Made by a program: the position numbers and the translations under genes. This document shows positions 8,611-16,052 of a DNA stretch of 64,000 nt, piece after piece. The DNA is taken from the NCBI GenBank assembly GCA_963715575.1, contig OY970250.1, positions 620,001-684,000 on the forward strand, read 5' to 3'. The DNA is from AC-32 sp963715575 (GTDB lineage: Bacteria; Actinomycetota; Thermoleophilia; Gaiellales; Gaiellaceae). Within the stretch, counting starts at the first letter, position 1; every line of letters begins with the position of its first letter. The notes under the pieces were generated by a model. It made no database searches and was not told where the DNA came from. It saw nothing but the letters and a program-made list of their open reading frames with translations.

Positions 8611-8687
8611 CCCTCACCCGCAACACCACACGGCTGCGGAGGCTTCGCCCGCGACTACGACCGCGAGTTAAGAGGTGCAGTGAGTGC

Positions 8688-9431
8688 TTAGGAGACCGAG
8701 ACGAGCCGCAGCACGTAACGCGTGCCGTCGGCGGTGTTCATCAGCGTCAGCGCCTTGCTCTTGGTCAGCGTGACCGTCGGCGCGCCGTTGTCGAGCGAGC
8801 CGCCGGCGATCGAGATCTTGGCGCCCTTCTTCGTCAGCGAGACGAGCTTGAAGTACGGATCCGACGTCGGGAACGTGCCGCCGACCTGGACGGACTCCGG
8901 CGCGCCGTTCACCGAGATCACCGCGGTGGTCGGCGCCGCGGTCGGCGTGGTTGGCCCCTTTGCCGGCGGAGGCGTCGGCGCGGCACCGCTCGAGCCACCC
9001 GAAGCTCCCCCGGTCGCCGGGCCGGTCGAGCCGGTAGGCCCGGCGGGAGCAATGCCCGAAGCGCCCGTCGCCCCATTGAGCCTCAGCTGCTGAACGAAGG
9101 GATCCTTCGAGCGGAACAGGCCGAACGCCAGCAACTGGCCCGACGCAGGCGCGGGAACCGCGTCAGGGTCGGTGATGCCGTCGCCGCCGGGGGTCGCCAC
9201 GGCCGCCGCTGCGGCATTGCCCCCGCTCAGCGAAGGTGCGCTGATCGGCGCCGGCGTCGTGCCGGTCGTGGTCGCGGGCGGCGGGCTCGAGGAGCTCGCA
9301 TCTGCCGGGTGCATCATCTTCAGCGTGCGCGGGACCTGGAACGCGAGTACGGCGAGCAGGATCACTCCACCCACGCCGGCGTAGATCTTCTGGCGCTTGG
9401 CCTTGGCCTTGAGGTCGATCTTCTTCGCCAT
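8688..9431 (-). CDS. putative T4P inner-membrane complex protein in the PilP position
   Basis: A 247-residue protein with a basic N terminus (MAKKIDLKAKAKRQK), one membrane helix (about 17-36) and a long low-complexity Pro/Ser/Thr/Gly segment (about 43-160) that includes collagen-like GPTGSTGPATGG triplets. A small C-terminal beta-rich domain (about 165-247; VISVNGAPESVQVGGTFPTSDPYFKLVSL) follows. It closes the operon pilT-pilM-pilN-pilO, where proteobacteria encode PilP. There is no lipobox, so it is a bitopic rather than lipid-anchored protein. Assignment rests on position and topology. Confidence 0.6.
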   Translation of the reverse strand: MAKKIDLKAKAKRQKIYAGVGGVILLAVLAFQVPRTLKMMHPADASSSSPPPATTTGTTPAPISAPSLSGGNAAAAAVATPGGDGITDPDAVPAPASGQLLAFGLFRSKDPFVQQLRLNGATGASGIAPAGPTGSTGPATGGASGGSSGAAPTPPPAKGPTTPTAAPTTAVISVNGAPESVQVGGTFPTSDPYFKLVSLTKKGAKISIAGGSLDNGAPTVTLTKSKALTLMNTADGTRYVLRLVSVS

Positions 9432-9433
9432 CT

Positions 9434-10147
9434 CTAGGTTCCTGCCGCCGCGGCCGGGGCACCGGTCGGGGGAGCCGGCGGAGCCGGAGGCGTCACGCCG
9501 GTCGCACCCGTGGCGCCGGTTGCGCCCGTGGCGCCGGTCGTTCCCGTCGGGGGCGCGACGGTCGGCGCCGTGCCAGTCCCGTAGACGAACGCGTCGATCA
9601 CGAGATGCGCGCGAATCTGCGGGAAGCCGGGGGGCGGAGGCGCTTCGGCGAAGTCGACCTCGTCGATCGCGAACAGGCGGCCGGTCGCGTCGAGCGTGCC
9701 GTGCCGAACGTCGACGAGGTTCCTGATCCGATACAGAAAGTCGGAAAGGTCGTAGAAGTTGCCCTGGAACTCGACGGTGATCGGGATCGCGAGATACCCG
9801 GAGATGGGAGTCGCGGTCGACGACGGGGTGATCTGCTCGAAGGTGATGCCGCTGTCCTCCGCGACCTGGTTCAGCTCGAGCAGGATTCCAGCCATATCGA
9901 CCTGGTCGGGCATCGCCTTGGTCAGCCGGTAGAGGTCGGCGACGCGAATCTGAGCGCCCTTCTTCGCCTCGAGTGTGAGCGCGCGCGCGGCATCGATCGC
10001 GCTGTTGGTGTCGGCGATCTGGCGGTCGAGGTCGGCCGCCCGCGCGTGCTGGGGGCGGATCAGCATGAAGTACCCGCCGACGCCCGCGAACAGGAAGCCG
10101 ACGACGATCAGTGCGATCACGACAGGCTGCGGGAACCGGCTCTTCAC
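9434..10147 (-). CDS. pilO: type IV pilus alignment protein PilO
   Basis: A 237-residue PilO protein: one N-terminal membrane helix (about 9-30), a coiled coil (about 32-75) and the ferredoxin-like PilO domain (QVAEDSGITFEQITPSS...SGYLAIPITVEFQGNFYDLSDFLYRI). The C terminus after about residue 205 is a Gly-Ala-Thr repeat plus Pro/Ala tail, unusual for PilO. Its start overlaps the pilN stop by four bases. PilO pairs with PilN to bridge cytoplasmic PilM to the outer complex. Confidence 0.88.
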   Translation of the reverse strand: MKSRFPQPVVIALIVVGFLFAGVGGYFMLIRPQHARAADLDRQIADTNSAIDAARALTLEAKKGAQIRVADLYRLTKAMPDQVDMAGILLELNQVAEDSGITFEQITPSSTATPISGYLAIPITVEFQGNFYDLSDFLYRIRNLVDVRHGTLDATGRLFAIDEVDFAEAPPPPGFPQIRAHLVIDAFVYGTGTAPTVAPPTGTTGATGATGATGATGVTPPAPPAPPTGAPAAAAGT

Positions 10148-10767
10148 TGTCCGCCTCCCGCGCGCCGCACGTCGGCCACGATCACGAAGTGCACGGCCTC
10201 GGCGGCGCCGAGCTTCGTCAGCGTGCTCTGCTGGAGCTGGACGTTGACGAGATCGGGCACGACCGCGAGGCGGCTCAACAGGCGCGCCACGGCCGGATGC
10301 GAGTAGGTGTAGCCGTCGATCGTGAACCCGGTCGCCGCGACTGTGGCGCCGCCGGCTGCGGGCGCCGGAGCGACCGCCGACGACGAAGGCACGGGCGCCT
10401 TCGCCGAGATCGTCGCCAGCCAGACGTCGTTCGGCAGCACGAGCGAGAGCTCACGGAAGACCCGGTCCCAGGCGACCCTGCGCGAGAGCGCTCGCGAGAG
10501 CGCGCTCACGCGCGCCTGCTTGTCGGCCGCGAGCGCGGTCTGCGTCTTGACGCGGCTCGCGTCCGGGGTCGGAATCGCGTGCAGCTCGTCCTGGAGCGTC
10601 GCGAGCTCGGCCTGCTTGTCCTTCACCGTGCCGCTGCCCGAGAGGAACATCGCGGAGAGCACCCCAGCGAGCAGCACCGCGAGCACCACCGGCACGAGCA
10701 CGATCCACTGCGTCTTCTGCGGGCCTCGCCGGACATCGTCTCGCGGAAGAAGGTTGATCGCGCGCAC
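10144..10767 (-). CDS. pilN: type IV pilus assembly protein PilN
   Basis: A 207-residue bitopic protein starting MRAINLLPRDD. The INLLP motif is the PilM-binding signature of PilN. It is followed by one membrane helix (about 22-44), a coiled coil (about 48-90) and the fimbrial assembly domain (FRELSLVLPNDVWLATIS). It lies one base after pilM and overlaps pilO (ATGA). The domain is interrupted by an Ala/Pro-rich stretch near 125-145. Confidence 0.92.
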   Translation of the reverse strand: MRAINLLPRDDVRRGPQKTQWIVLVPVVLAVLLAGVLSAMFLSGSGTVKDKQAELATLQDELHAIPTPDASRVKTQTALAADKQARVSALSRALSRRVAWDRVFRELSLVLPNDVWLATISAKAPVPSSSAVAPAPAAGGATVAATGFTIDGYTYSHPAVARLLSRLAVVPDLVNVQLQQSTLTKLGAAEAVHFVIVADVRRAGGGQ

Positions 10768-10768
10768 G

Positions 10769-12328
10769 TCAGTCCTCGATCCCGAGGCCGATGGCGACTG
10801 CGAGCGAACCGAGCTGCTCGTCGGCCTCGCGCAGGTTCTTGCCGAGCGTCACCCGCAGCAGCGGGTCGCCCACCTCGACGCGGACGCCGATCAGGCGCTG
10901 CAGCTCGTCGGCGACCCCGCCCAGGTGCGCGGTGCCGCCCGTGATCACGATCTCGCCGATGCCCAGAGAGCCGGGTTGGTTCTGGTAGAACTGGAGCGAG
11001 GAGACGAGCTCGCGCGCGAACGTCTGGAGCTGGCGCCGAACCGCTTCGCGAGCGCGATCCGCCTGTTCCTGTGTCAGGCCCTCGGGCACGTTCGCAGCGG
11101 CGAGCGAGAGCTCGCGCTTGTACGGCTCGGCCTCGGACGGCGCGCAGTCGAGCTCGCGGGCGATCGCGACGTCGAGCGTCGAGCCGCCCCAGTCGAGCAC
11201 GCGCGTGAACTCGCAGACGCGGCCGTCGGAGACGGCGAAGGTCGAGCGGTCGTGGCCGACCGAGACGACGACGAGCGCCGCGTCGGAGGGCGGCGCGCCC
11301 GCCGGCAGCGGATCACCGAGCGCGCGCAGGAGCGCGAAGGCCTCGAGGTCGATCCCCGCCAGTCGCACGCCGGCCTTCTTGCAGGCAGCGACATAGCGGT
11401 CGATCAGCTCGCGGTAGGCGACCACGAGCAGGATCCGGCGCACGAGCTGGCCGTCATCGTCCGTCCGCTCCCCGAGGACGTGGTAGTCGAGCACGGCCTC
11501 TTCGATCGGGATCGGCAGGGCCTCCTGGGCGCGGAAGCGGATCGCGTTCTCGAGCTGCTTCGGGTCGGCGATGCCGGCGATCTCGAAGATGCGGACACCG
11601 ATCCGGTTGTTGGCGATCCCGAGCCGCACGCCCTGGCGCGGAAGCTTGTGCTTGCGGAAGAACGCCTTCAGCGCCTCGGCGAGCAGCTCCGGCTCGCGCA
11701 GCTCGCCGCCGACCACGATCCCGTTCTCGAGGCGCTCGCGCGCGACCTGGACGAGCTCCGGGTGGCCGTTGTTCACGATCCGCGCCGCCGCGAGCTGCGA
11801 GCCGCCGATCTTCAGGCCGACGAGCCGCTTCGTGCGCTTGCTCGACGACGAGCCCTTCTCGCGCTTGGCGCGCGACTTGCGCGGCTCCTTCGCCTGCGCC
11901 GACTCGGCGGATTCGACGACCGGCTCCTTGGCGGCCTGCTTGCGGCCGAACGGGAGCGAGATCTCTTTCTTCAGCCCGGCGCTCTTCGGCTTGGGCGCTT
12001 TCGGCGCCTTCTCCTGCTTGGCCTTGGGCTCCTTTGGCTGCTTCGGCTTGCGCCGGAACGAGATCTCCTTCTTCAGCAGCGAGCTCTGCTCGGGCTTTTC
12101 GGAAGGCGCCTCGGCGTCGTCGAGCTCGGGCTCTTTCGGTTCCTTCGGCTTGCGCCGGAACGAGATCTCCTTCTTCAGCAGCGACGCCTTCTCGGGCTCC
12201 TCGGCCACCGGCTCAGGCTCGGGCTCGACGGCCGCGGGCTCCGGCTCCGCCGGTGCGGGCGTGTGCCGCAGCTCCTGGGTCTCCTCGGCGGGCTGCTCGG
12301 GCTGCACGTTGTCCTCGTTCCGCTCCAT
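10769..12328 (-). CDS. pilM: type IV pilus actin-like ATPase PilM with long charged N-terminal extension
   Basis: A 519-residue protein. The actin/FtsA-like PilM core begins near residue 168 (RLVGLKIGGSQLAAARI) and continues through EEAVLDYHVLGE, ALVVVSVGHDRSTFAV and GEIVITGGTAHLGGV. PilM recruits PilN to the inside of the membrane. The first 165 residues are a Pro/Glu/Lys-rich extension absent from standard PilM. It contains three copies of an LKKEIS motif at about 50-56, 84-90 and 119-124, the first two within a near-perfect repeat. The extension continues the same open frame and has the same codon bias, so it is probably real. Confidence 0.88.
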   Translation of the reverse strand: MERNEDNVQPEQPAEETQELRHTPAPAEPEPAAVEPEPEPVAEEPEKASLLKKEISFRRKPKEPKEPELDDAEAPSEKPEQSSLLKKEISFRRKPKQPKEPKAKQEKAPKAPKPKSAGLKKEISLPFGRKQAAKEPVVESAESAQAKEPRKSRAKREKGSSSSKRTKRLVGLKIGGSQLAAARIVNNGHPELVQVARERLENGIVVGGELREPELLAEALKAFFRKHKLPRQGVRLGIANNRIGVRIFEIAGIADPKQLENAIRFRAQEALPIPIEEAVLDYHVLGERTDDDGQLVRRILLVVAYRELIDRYVAACKKAGVRLAGIDLEAFALLRALGDPLPAGAPPSDAALVVVSVGHDRSTFAVSDGRVCEFTRVLDWGGSTLDVAIARELDCAPSEAEPYKRELSLAAANVPEGLTQEQADRAREAVRRQLQTFARELVSSLQFYQNQPGSLGIGEIVITGGTAHLGGVADELQRLIGVRVEVGDPLLRVTLGKNLREADEQLGSLAVAIGLGIED

Positions 12329-12330
12329 CG

Positions 12331-13473
12331 CTAGCCCTCCGCCACCCGCAGGCCGGCAGCGGCCTCGACGGCCTTGGACTCGGCCGGGACGGCGAAGCCG
12401 GCGCGCTCGAGCAGGCCGACGAGCTGCTCGGGCCGGCTGGAGCGTGAAAGCGCGGTGTCGAACGTGATCACGCCGCGCAGGGTCAGGTCGGCGAGGGACT
12501 GCTCCATGGTCTGCATGCCCTTGGCCGTCCCGGTCTGCATGACCGAGTAGACCTGCTCGACCTTCGCCTGGCGGATCAGGTTCCGCACGGCGTCGTCGGG
12601 AAAGAGAATCTCGAGGGCGGGCACACGGCCTTGGCCGTCGGCGGTCGGGAGCAGCGCCTGCGTGACGACGCCCTCGAGCGTGGCGGCAAGCTGAATCCGG
12701 ACCTGGTCCTGCTGGGCCGCCGAGAAGGCGTCGATCACGCGATCGATCGTCCCGGGCGCGCTCTGGGTGTGCAGGGTGGCGAAGACGAGGTGGCCGGTCT
12801 CGGCGGCGGTCAGCGCGGTCGAGATCGTCTCGAGGTCGCGCATCTCGCCGAGGAGGATCACGTCGGGGTCCTGGCGGAGCGCAGCGCGGAGCGCCTCGGC
12901 GAAGCTGGTGGCGTCGACGCCGATCTCGCGCTGGTTGACGACGCAGCGCTTGTGCCGGTGCACGAACTCGATCGGGTCTTCGATCGTGAGAATGTGCTCG
13001 GCCCGCTTGCGGTTGATCTCGTCGATCAGGGCCGCGAGCGTGGTCGACTTACCGGAGCCGGTCGGGCCGGTGACGAGCACGAGCCCGCGCGGGCGGTCGG
13101 TCAGCACGTGGAGGGCCGACGGGATCCCGAGCTCCTCGAGCGTCTTGATCTCCGTCGGGATCAAGCGGAAGGCCGCGCCGAGCGCCTCGCGCTGCCAGTA
13201 GACGTTCACGCGGAAGCGCGCAAGGCCCGGAATCGAGTGCGCGAGGTCGATCTGGCGGTTGAGCTCGAGGTGCTTCTGCTGCTCGGTGGAGAGGATCCGG
13301 TAGAGCAGCTGCTGCGTGACTTCCGGGGTCAGCGGGGCGATTTCCTGCAGGGGCTCGAGCTTGCCGCGCACGCGCACAACCGGGTGCGCGCCAACGGTCA
13401 CGTGCAGATCCGACGCGTTCCGCGCCACCATCTGCTCGAGCAGATCGTCGACCGAGTACAAGGTGTCCGCCAT
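12331..13473 (-). CDS. pilT: type IV pilus retraction ATPase PilT (copy 1)
   Basis: A 380-residue hexameric retraction ATPase. It has an N-terminal PAS-like domain (about 1-100), Walker A VTGPTGSGKST (about 134-144), the Asp box and Walker B (PDVILLGEMRDLET, about 205-220) and the His box LVFATLHTQSAPGTIDRV. The family AIRAEAR motif is replaced by divergent C-terminal sequence. It heads the operon pilT-M-N-O-P-like on the minus strand. A sigma-28-like promoter lies 14 nt upstream. A second pilT is at 23716. Confidence 0.93.
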   Translation of the reverse strand: MADTLYSVDDLLEQMVARNASDLHVTVGAHPVVRVRGKLEPLQEIAPLTPEVTQQLLYRILSTEQQKHLELNRQIDLAHSIPGLARFRVNVYWQREALGAAFRLIPTEIKTLEELGIPSALHVLTDRPRGLVLVTGPTGSGKSTTLAALIDEINRKRAEHILTIEDPIEFVHRHKRCVVNQREIGVDATSFAEALRAALRQDPDVILLGEMRDLETISTALTAAETGHLVFATLHTQSAPGTIDRVIDAFSAAQQDQVRIQLAATLEGVVTQALLPTADGQGRVPALEILFPDDAVRNLIRQAKVEQVYSVMQTGTAKGMQTMEQSLADLTLRGVITFDTALSRSSRPEQLVGLLERAGFAVPAESKAVEAAAGLRVAEG

Positions 13474-13487
13474 TGCCGCTGCGCTCG

Positions 13488-13516
13488 CTATCGGCAGGGC
13501 CAGTCACTGACTTGAG
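13488..13516 (-). promoter_or_regulatory. sigma-28-like promoter of the pilT-M-N-O operon
   Basis: Minus strand: CTCAAG (13516-13511), 15-nt spacer, GCCGATAG (13495-13488). It is identical in both boxes and spacing to the consensus from the other T4P promoters. The -10 ends 14 nt before the pilT ATG. Confidence 0.75.
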
Positions 13517-13587
13517 GGTCTGCGACGGGTCGTGCCGTCGCTTTCCGAGTTCACCTATTCGGGGGGTGGTCCAGCAGGGCCGGCGGC

Positions 13588-13595
13588 GCCGATAG
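13588..13595 (+). promoter_or_regulatory. GCCGATAG -10-like box before prepilin 1
   Basis: GCCGATAG lies exactly 41 nt before the prepilin-1 ATG. No recognisable -35 is at the usual distance (TGGTCC instead of CTCAAG), so this may be a weaker or activator-dependent promoter. The conserved 41-nt offset in all three tandem pilins supports function. Confidence 0.5.
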
Positions 13596-13636
13596 AGGGG
13601 CTGGCCATCTGCGCACCCTCTCAAGGAGGAACAAGC

Positions 13637-14020
13637 ATGCTTGCACGACTGACCGAGCGACTGCGGCGCGACGAGGGTTTCACCCTTATCGAGCTGCTGG
13701 TCGTGATCATCATCCTCGGGATCCTGCTTGCGATCGCGATCCCCTCGTACCTGAGCTTCCGCACCCGGGCGAACAAGTCCGCGGCGCAGGCCAACGTCCG
13801 CGCAGCGGTGCCGGGCATGGAGGCGTTCAACGCCGACCACGCCACGGGCTACACGGGCGCGACGCTGACGAAGCTGCAGGGCTCGTACGACGCCGGGATC
13901 AAGAACATCAAGATCTCGATGGCGAACTCGACGACCTACTGCATCGTGAACACGTCGCCGGGGACGGTCTTCTACCACAAGTCCGGCCCGGGAGCCGACA
14001 TCAAGGCTGGTCACTGCTAG
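13637..14020 (+). CDS. major-type type IV prepilin, tandem copy 1
   Basis: A 127-residue prepilin with a 13-residue basic leader (MLARLTERLRRDEG) and the cleavage/methylation motif FTLIELLVVIIILGILLAIAIPSYL with Glu+5. A short globular domain carries two cysteines (TYCIVN and the C-terminal GHC) that would form the pilin D-loop disulfide. The start is ATG at 13637 behind AAGGAGGAACAAGC. The open frame upstream is not part of the gene because it would bury the leader. A strong terminator follows. Codons 23-123 are identical at DNA level to copy 3. Confidence 0.95.
   Translation: MLARLTERLRRDEGFTLIELLVVIIILGILLAIAIPSYLSFRTRANKSAAQANVRAAVPGMEAFNADHATGYTGATLTKLQGSYDAGIKNIKISMANSTTYCIVNTSPGTVFYHKSGPGADIKAGHC
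13703..14005 (+). repeat. 303-bp perfect direct repeat, copy A (prepilin 1)
   Basis: This stretch, from the GTG of VVIIILG to the lysine codon just before the last three codons, matches 14692-14994 with no mismatch that I could find on reading both. The flanking leader codons and 3' ends differ. The central copy (prepilin 2) is identical only over 77 bp (14213-14289). Confidence 0.93.
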
Positions 14021-14041
14021 TCCGGGCTTAGCGGTTCGAAG

Positions 14042-14070
14042 GGGCGCGGGAGACCGCGCCCTTTCTTTTT
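14042..14070 (+). terminator. rho-independent terminator after prepilin 1
   Basis: Perfect 8-bp stem GGGCGCGG/CCGCGCCC with loop GAGA, followed by TTTCTTTTT. It ends the prepilin-1 transcript and insulates prepilin 2, which has its own promoter-like motif immediately downstream. Confidence 0.9.
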
Positions 14071-14073
14071 GCC

Positions 14074-14102
14074 CTAAGGCCGGCCCGCGCGGCGGCCGAT
14101 AC
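14074..14102 (+). promoter_or_regulatory. sigma-28-like promoter of prepilin 2
   Basis: CTAAGG (14074-14079), 15-nt spacer, GCCGATAC (14095-14102). The TAAG core is the closest of the set to the classical TAAA -35. The -10 ends 41 nt before the ATG, the same as for prepilins 1 and 3. It begins right after the T-tract of the preceding terminator. Confidence 0.65.
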
Positions 14103-14143
14103 CCCTCGCAGCCACCGACGTCCCCAGCATCAAGGAGCACGAG

Positions 14144-14530
14144 ATGACCACCAACTTGCGGCAACGCCTGTCGCGCGACGAGCAGGGCTTCACGCTGATC
14201 GAGCTCCTCGTCGTGATCATCATCCTCGGGATCCTGCTTGCGATCGCGATCCCCTCGTACCTGAGCTTCCGCACCCGGGCGAACAAGTCGGCCGCGGAGG
14301 CCAACGTCCGCGCGGCAGTTCCCGGCATGGAGGCGTACAACGCCGACCACTCGACCGGCTACGTGGGCGTCAACCTGGCCAAGCTGCAGGGCTCCTACGA
14401 CGCCGGGATCAAGAACGTGACCATCCGCGCGGCCACCAACGGCGGCTACTGCCTCGAGAACACGTCGCCGGGGACGGTCACCTACCACAAGTCCGGGCCC
14501 TCGGGCGACATCAAGTCCGGCGCCTGCTAG
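14144..14530 (+). CDS. major-type type IV prepilin, tandem copy 2
   Basis: A 128-residue prepilin (leader MTTNLRQRLSRDEQG, then FTLIELLVVIIILG) with the same architecture as copies 1 and 3 but a diverged globular domain (TIRAATNGGYCLENTSPGTVTYHKSGPSGD). Its cysteine pair is kept. The RBS AAGGAG lies 8 nt before the ATG. It shares a 77-bp identical block covering the hydrophobic helix with both neighbours. It may be an alternative subunit or an antigenic/functional variant. Confidence 0.95.
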   Translation: MTTNLRQRLSRDEQGFTLIELLVVIIILGILLAIAIPSYLSFRTRANKSAAEANVRAAVPGMEAYNADHSTGYVGVNLAKLQGSYDAGIKNVTIRAATNGGYCLENTSPGTVTYHKSGPSGDIKSGAC

Positions 14531-14576
14531 TCGGAGTGGCCTCCCCCCTTTGGGGGTGCGATCACGGGCATCGCAA

Positions 14577-14584
14577 GCCGATCT
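14577..14584 (+). promoter_or_regulatory. GCCGATCT -10-like box before prepilin 3
   Basis: Located exactly 41 nt before the prepilin-3 ATG, as in copies 1 and 2. It matches the -10 consensus in the first six bases; no clear -35 is present (GTGCGA at the expected place). Upstream, a short C5/G5 hairpin (about 14544-14556) may terminate prepilin 2. Confidence 0.4.
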
Positions 14585-14625
14585 AGTCCCGGCCACCGCA
14601 GTTTCCAAGCCGAAGGAGCGAAAGA

Positions 14626-15009
14626 ATGCACAAGTTGCGGCAGCGTTTGACGAGCGACGATCGGGGCTTCACCCTGATCGAGCTCCTCGTTGTGATCATC
14701 ATCCTCGGGATCCTGCTTGCGATCGCGATCCCCTCGTACCTGAGCTTCCGCACCCGGGCGAACAAGTCCGCGGCGCAGGCCAACGTCCGCGCAGCGGTGC
14801 CGGGCATGGAGGCGTTCAACGCCGACCACGCCACGGGCTACACGGGCGCGACGCTGACGAAGCTGCAGGGCTCGTACGACGCCGGGATCAAGAACATCAA
14901 GATCTCGATGGCGAACTCGACGACCTACTGCATCGTGAACACGTCGCCGGGGACGGTCTTCTACCACAAGTCCGGCCCGGGAGCCGACATCAAGCCGGGT
15001 AGCTGCTAG
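14626..15009 (+). CDS. major-type type IV prepilin, tandem copy 3
   Basis: A 127-residue prepilin (leader MHKLRQRLTSDDRG, then FTLIELLVVIIILG). The mature protein differs from copy 1 only in the last residues (KPGSC instead of KAGHC). The RBS GAAGGAG lies upstream. Leader and 5' flank are distinct from copy 1, so the identity of the rest points to recent duplication or gene conversion. A strong hairpin with the same GAGA loop as the prepilin-1 terminator follows. Confidence 0.95.
   Translation: MHKLRQRLTSDDRGFTLIELLVVIIILGILLAIAIPSYLSFRTRANKSAAQANVRAAVPGMEAFNADHATGYTGATLTKLQGSYDAGIKNIKISMANSTTYCIVNTSPGTVFYHKSGPGADIKPGSC
14692..14994 (+). repeat. 303-bp perfect direct repeat, copy B (prepilin 3)
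   Basis: Identical to 13703-14005 over 303 bp. Synonymous positions also match, whereas prepilin 2 between them has many synonymous and nonsynonymous changes. This pattern suggests conversion between the outer copies. Confidence 0.93.
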
Positions 15010-15030
15010 ACCCGAATTCACCGCTCGACG

Positions 15031-15058
15031 CGAAGGGCGCGGGAGACCGCGCCCTTCG
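15031..15058 (+). terminator. terminator hairpin after prepilin 3
   Basis: Perfect 12-bp stem CGAAGGGCGCGG/CCGCGCCCTTCG with a GAGA loop. Only a weak T-tract follows (GCATTTC). It closely resembles the prepilin-1 terminator, as expected if the gene and its terminator were duplicated together. Confidence 0.8.
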
Positions 15059-15069
15059 CATTTCACGGG

Positions 15070-15098
15070 GTCAAGCGAGCGGCCGGGAATGCCGATAG
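15070..15098 (+). promoter_or_regulatory. sigma-28-like promoter of the thioredoxin-like gene
   Basis: GTCAAG (15070-15075), 15-nt spacer, GCCGATAG (15091-15098). The -10 ends 7 nt before the GTG at 15106, predicting a leaderless transcript. Confidence 0.72.
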
Positions 15099-15105
15099 GA
15101 ACACC

Positions 15106-15711
15106 GTGAGCCTGAATCCTCGCGTCCGGATTCTCGCTGCGGCCGGCTTCGCAGCTTTGCTCGCCCTGCTGGGCGGGTTCCTGCTGCTCGGCGGCGGCGG
15201 GAGCTCCTCGAGCGCCGCGGTGCCGGTGATCAAGCCGCTGCACCCGGTCAAGAAGCACGCGGCCACGACGGCCGCCCCGAAGGCCAAGGCGCCGAAGACC
15301 GTCGCGGTGAAGGCCGCGGGCAAGCCCAAGGCGAAGCCGAAGAAGCACGTGCCGGCCGTGATCGACGGTATGCCGTCGTCGCTCGCGCTGGCACTGCGCT
15401 CGCACTCCGTCGTGGTGGTCTCGCTCTACACGCCGGACTCGAGCGTCGATGCGATGGCGACCGACGAGGCCCGCCACGGCGCCCAGGTCGCACACACCGG
15501 CTTCGTGGCGTTCAACGTCGCCGACGAGAAGGTCGTCTCGCCGCTCAGCTCGGTGCTGACGGGCGCGCCGACCCCGGCCGACCGCGTGCTCGACGGGCCG
15601 GCGGTGCTGGTCTTCGTCCGGCCGAACAGCCTCTTCGTCCGCCTGAACGGCTTCGCCGACCGCGACACGGTCGCCCAGGCCGCGGCGAACGCCTCCACGT
15701 ACGCGCAGTGA
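15106..15711 (+). CDS. membrane-anchored thioredoxin-fold-like protein of the pilus locus
   Basis: A 201-residue protein with one N-terminal membrane helix (about 8-30), a Lys/Pro/Ala-rich linker (about 42-84) and a C-terminal domain (about 88-201). That domain has a beta-alpha-beta pattern (HSVVVVSLYTPDSSVDAM, GFVAFNVADEKV, PAVLVFVRPNSLFVRLNGFADRDTV) resembling thioredoxin. The CxxC site is replaced by TPDSSV and the domain has no cysteine, so a redox role is unlikely. GTG start behind a sigma-28-like promoter; it overlaps the next gene by GTGA. Function unknown. Confidence 0.65.
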   Translation: MSLNPRVRILAAAGFAALLALLGGFLLLGGGGSSSSAAVPVIKPLHPVKKHAATTAAPKAKAPKTVAVKAAGKPKAKPKKHVPAVIDGMPSSLALALRSHSVVVVSLYTPDSSVDAMATDEARHGAQVAHTGFVAFNVADEKVVSPLSSVLTGAPTPADRVLDGPAVLVFVRPNSLFVRLNGFADRDTVAQAAANASTYAQ

Positions 15712-15965
15712 GCGCGCCCGAGGGAAGCGCCGGCCGCGAGCTGTTCGTGCGGCACGCGCGGCGCGACGGCCGCTCGATCGCCGTCATGCGCGCGGTCGAC
15801 TACGGCGAGTCGTGCGTGGTCGAGGCGGAGGTCTTCCAGACCGGGAACGCCGAGCCCTCGCGGCCCGGGCCGTACACGTTCGCCAGCCCCCGCGAGGCTA
15901 CAGCCTTCGTGACGGAAGCCGTCGAGGCCCTGATGTACCTCGGCTGCGACATCCAGGCCGCCTAG
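15708..15965 (+). CDS. small protein of unknown function, coupled to the thioredoxin-like gene
   Basis: An 85-residue acidic protein (MSAPEGSAGRELFVRHARRD) with no membrane segment, signal or recognised motif. The GTG at 15708 overlaps the preceding stop by four bases, so it is probably translated together with the thioredoxin-like protein. The pattern of beta strands followed by a C-terminal helix (FVTEAVEALMYLGCDIQA) suggests a compact soluble fold. I do not recognise the family. Confidence 0.65.
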   Translation: MSAPEGSAGRELFVRHARRDGRSIAVMRAVDYGESCVVEAEVFQTGNAEPSRPGPYTFASPREATAFVTEAVEALMYLGCDIQAA

Positions 15966-15971
15966 GCGTCA

Positions 15972-15988
15972 AGTAACAGTCTGTTACT
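15972..15988. promoter_or_regulatory. 17-bp palindrome, upstream copy (possible operator)
   Basis: AGTAACAG-T-CTGTTACT, a perfect 8+8 inverted repeat with one central base. It lies 64 nt before the small gene at 16053 and just after the stop of the gene at 15708. An almost identical palindrome overlaps the end of that gene. A one-base centre does not make a good hairpin, so a dimeric protein site is more likely than a terminator. Confidence 0.65.
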
Positions 15989-16052
15989 AAGACACGGTTT
16001 CGACACGAAGCTGTGACAGACGCGTGAGCTTTGCCTGGGCAGCGTTTGCGGC

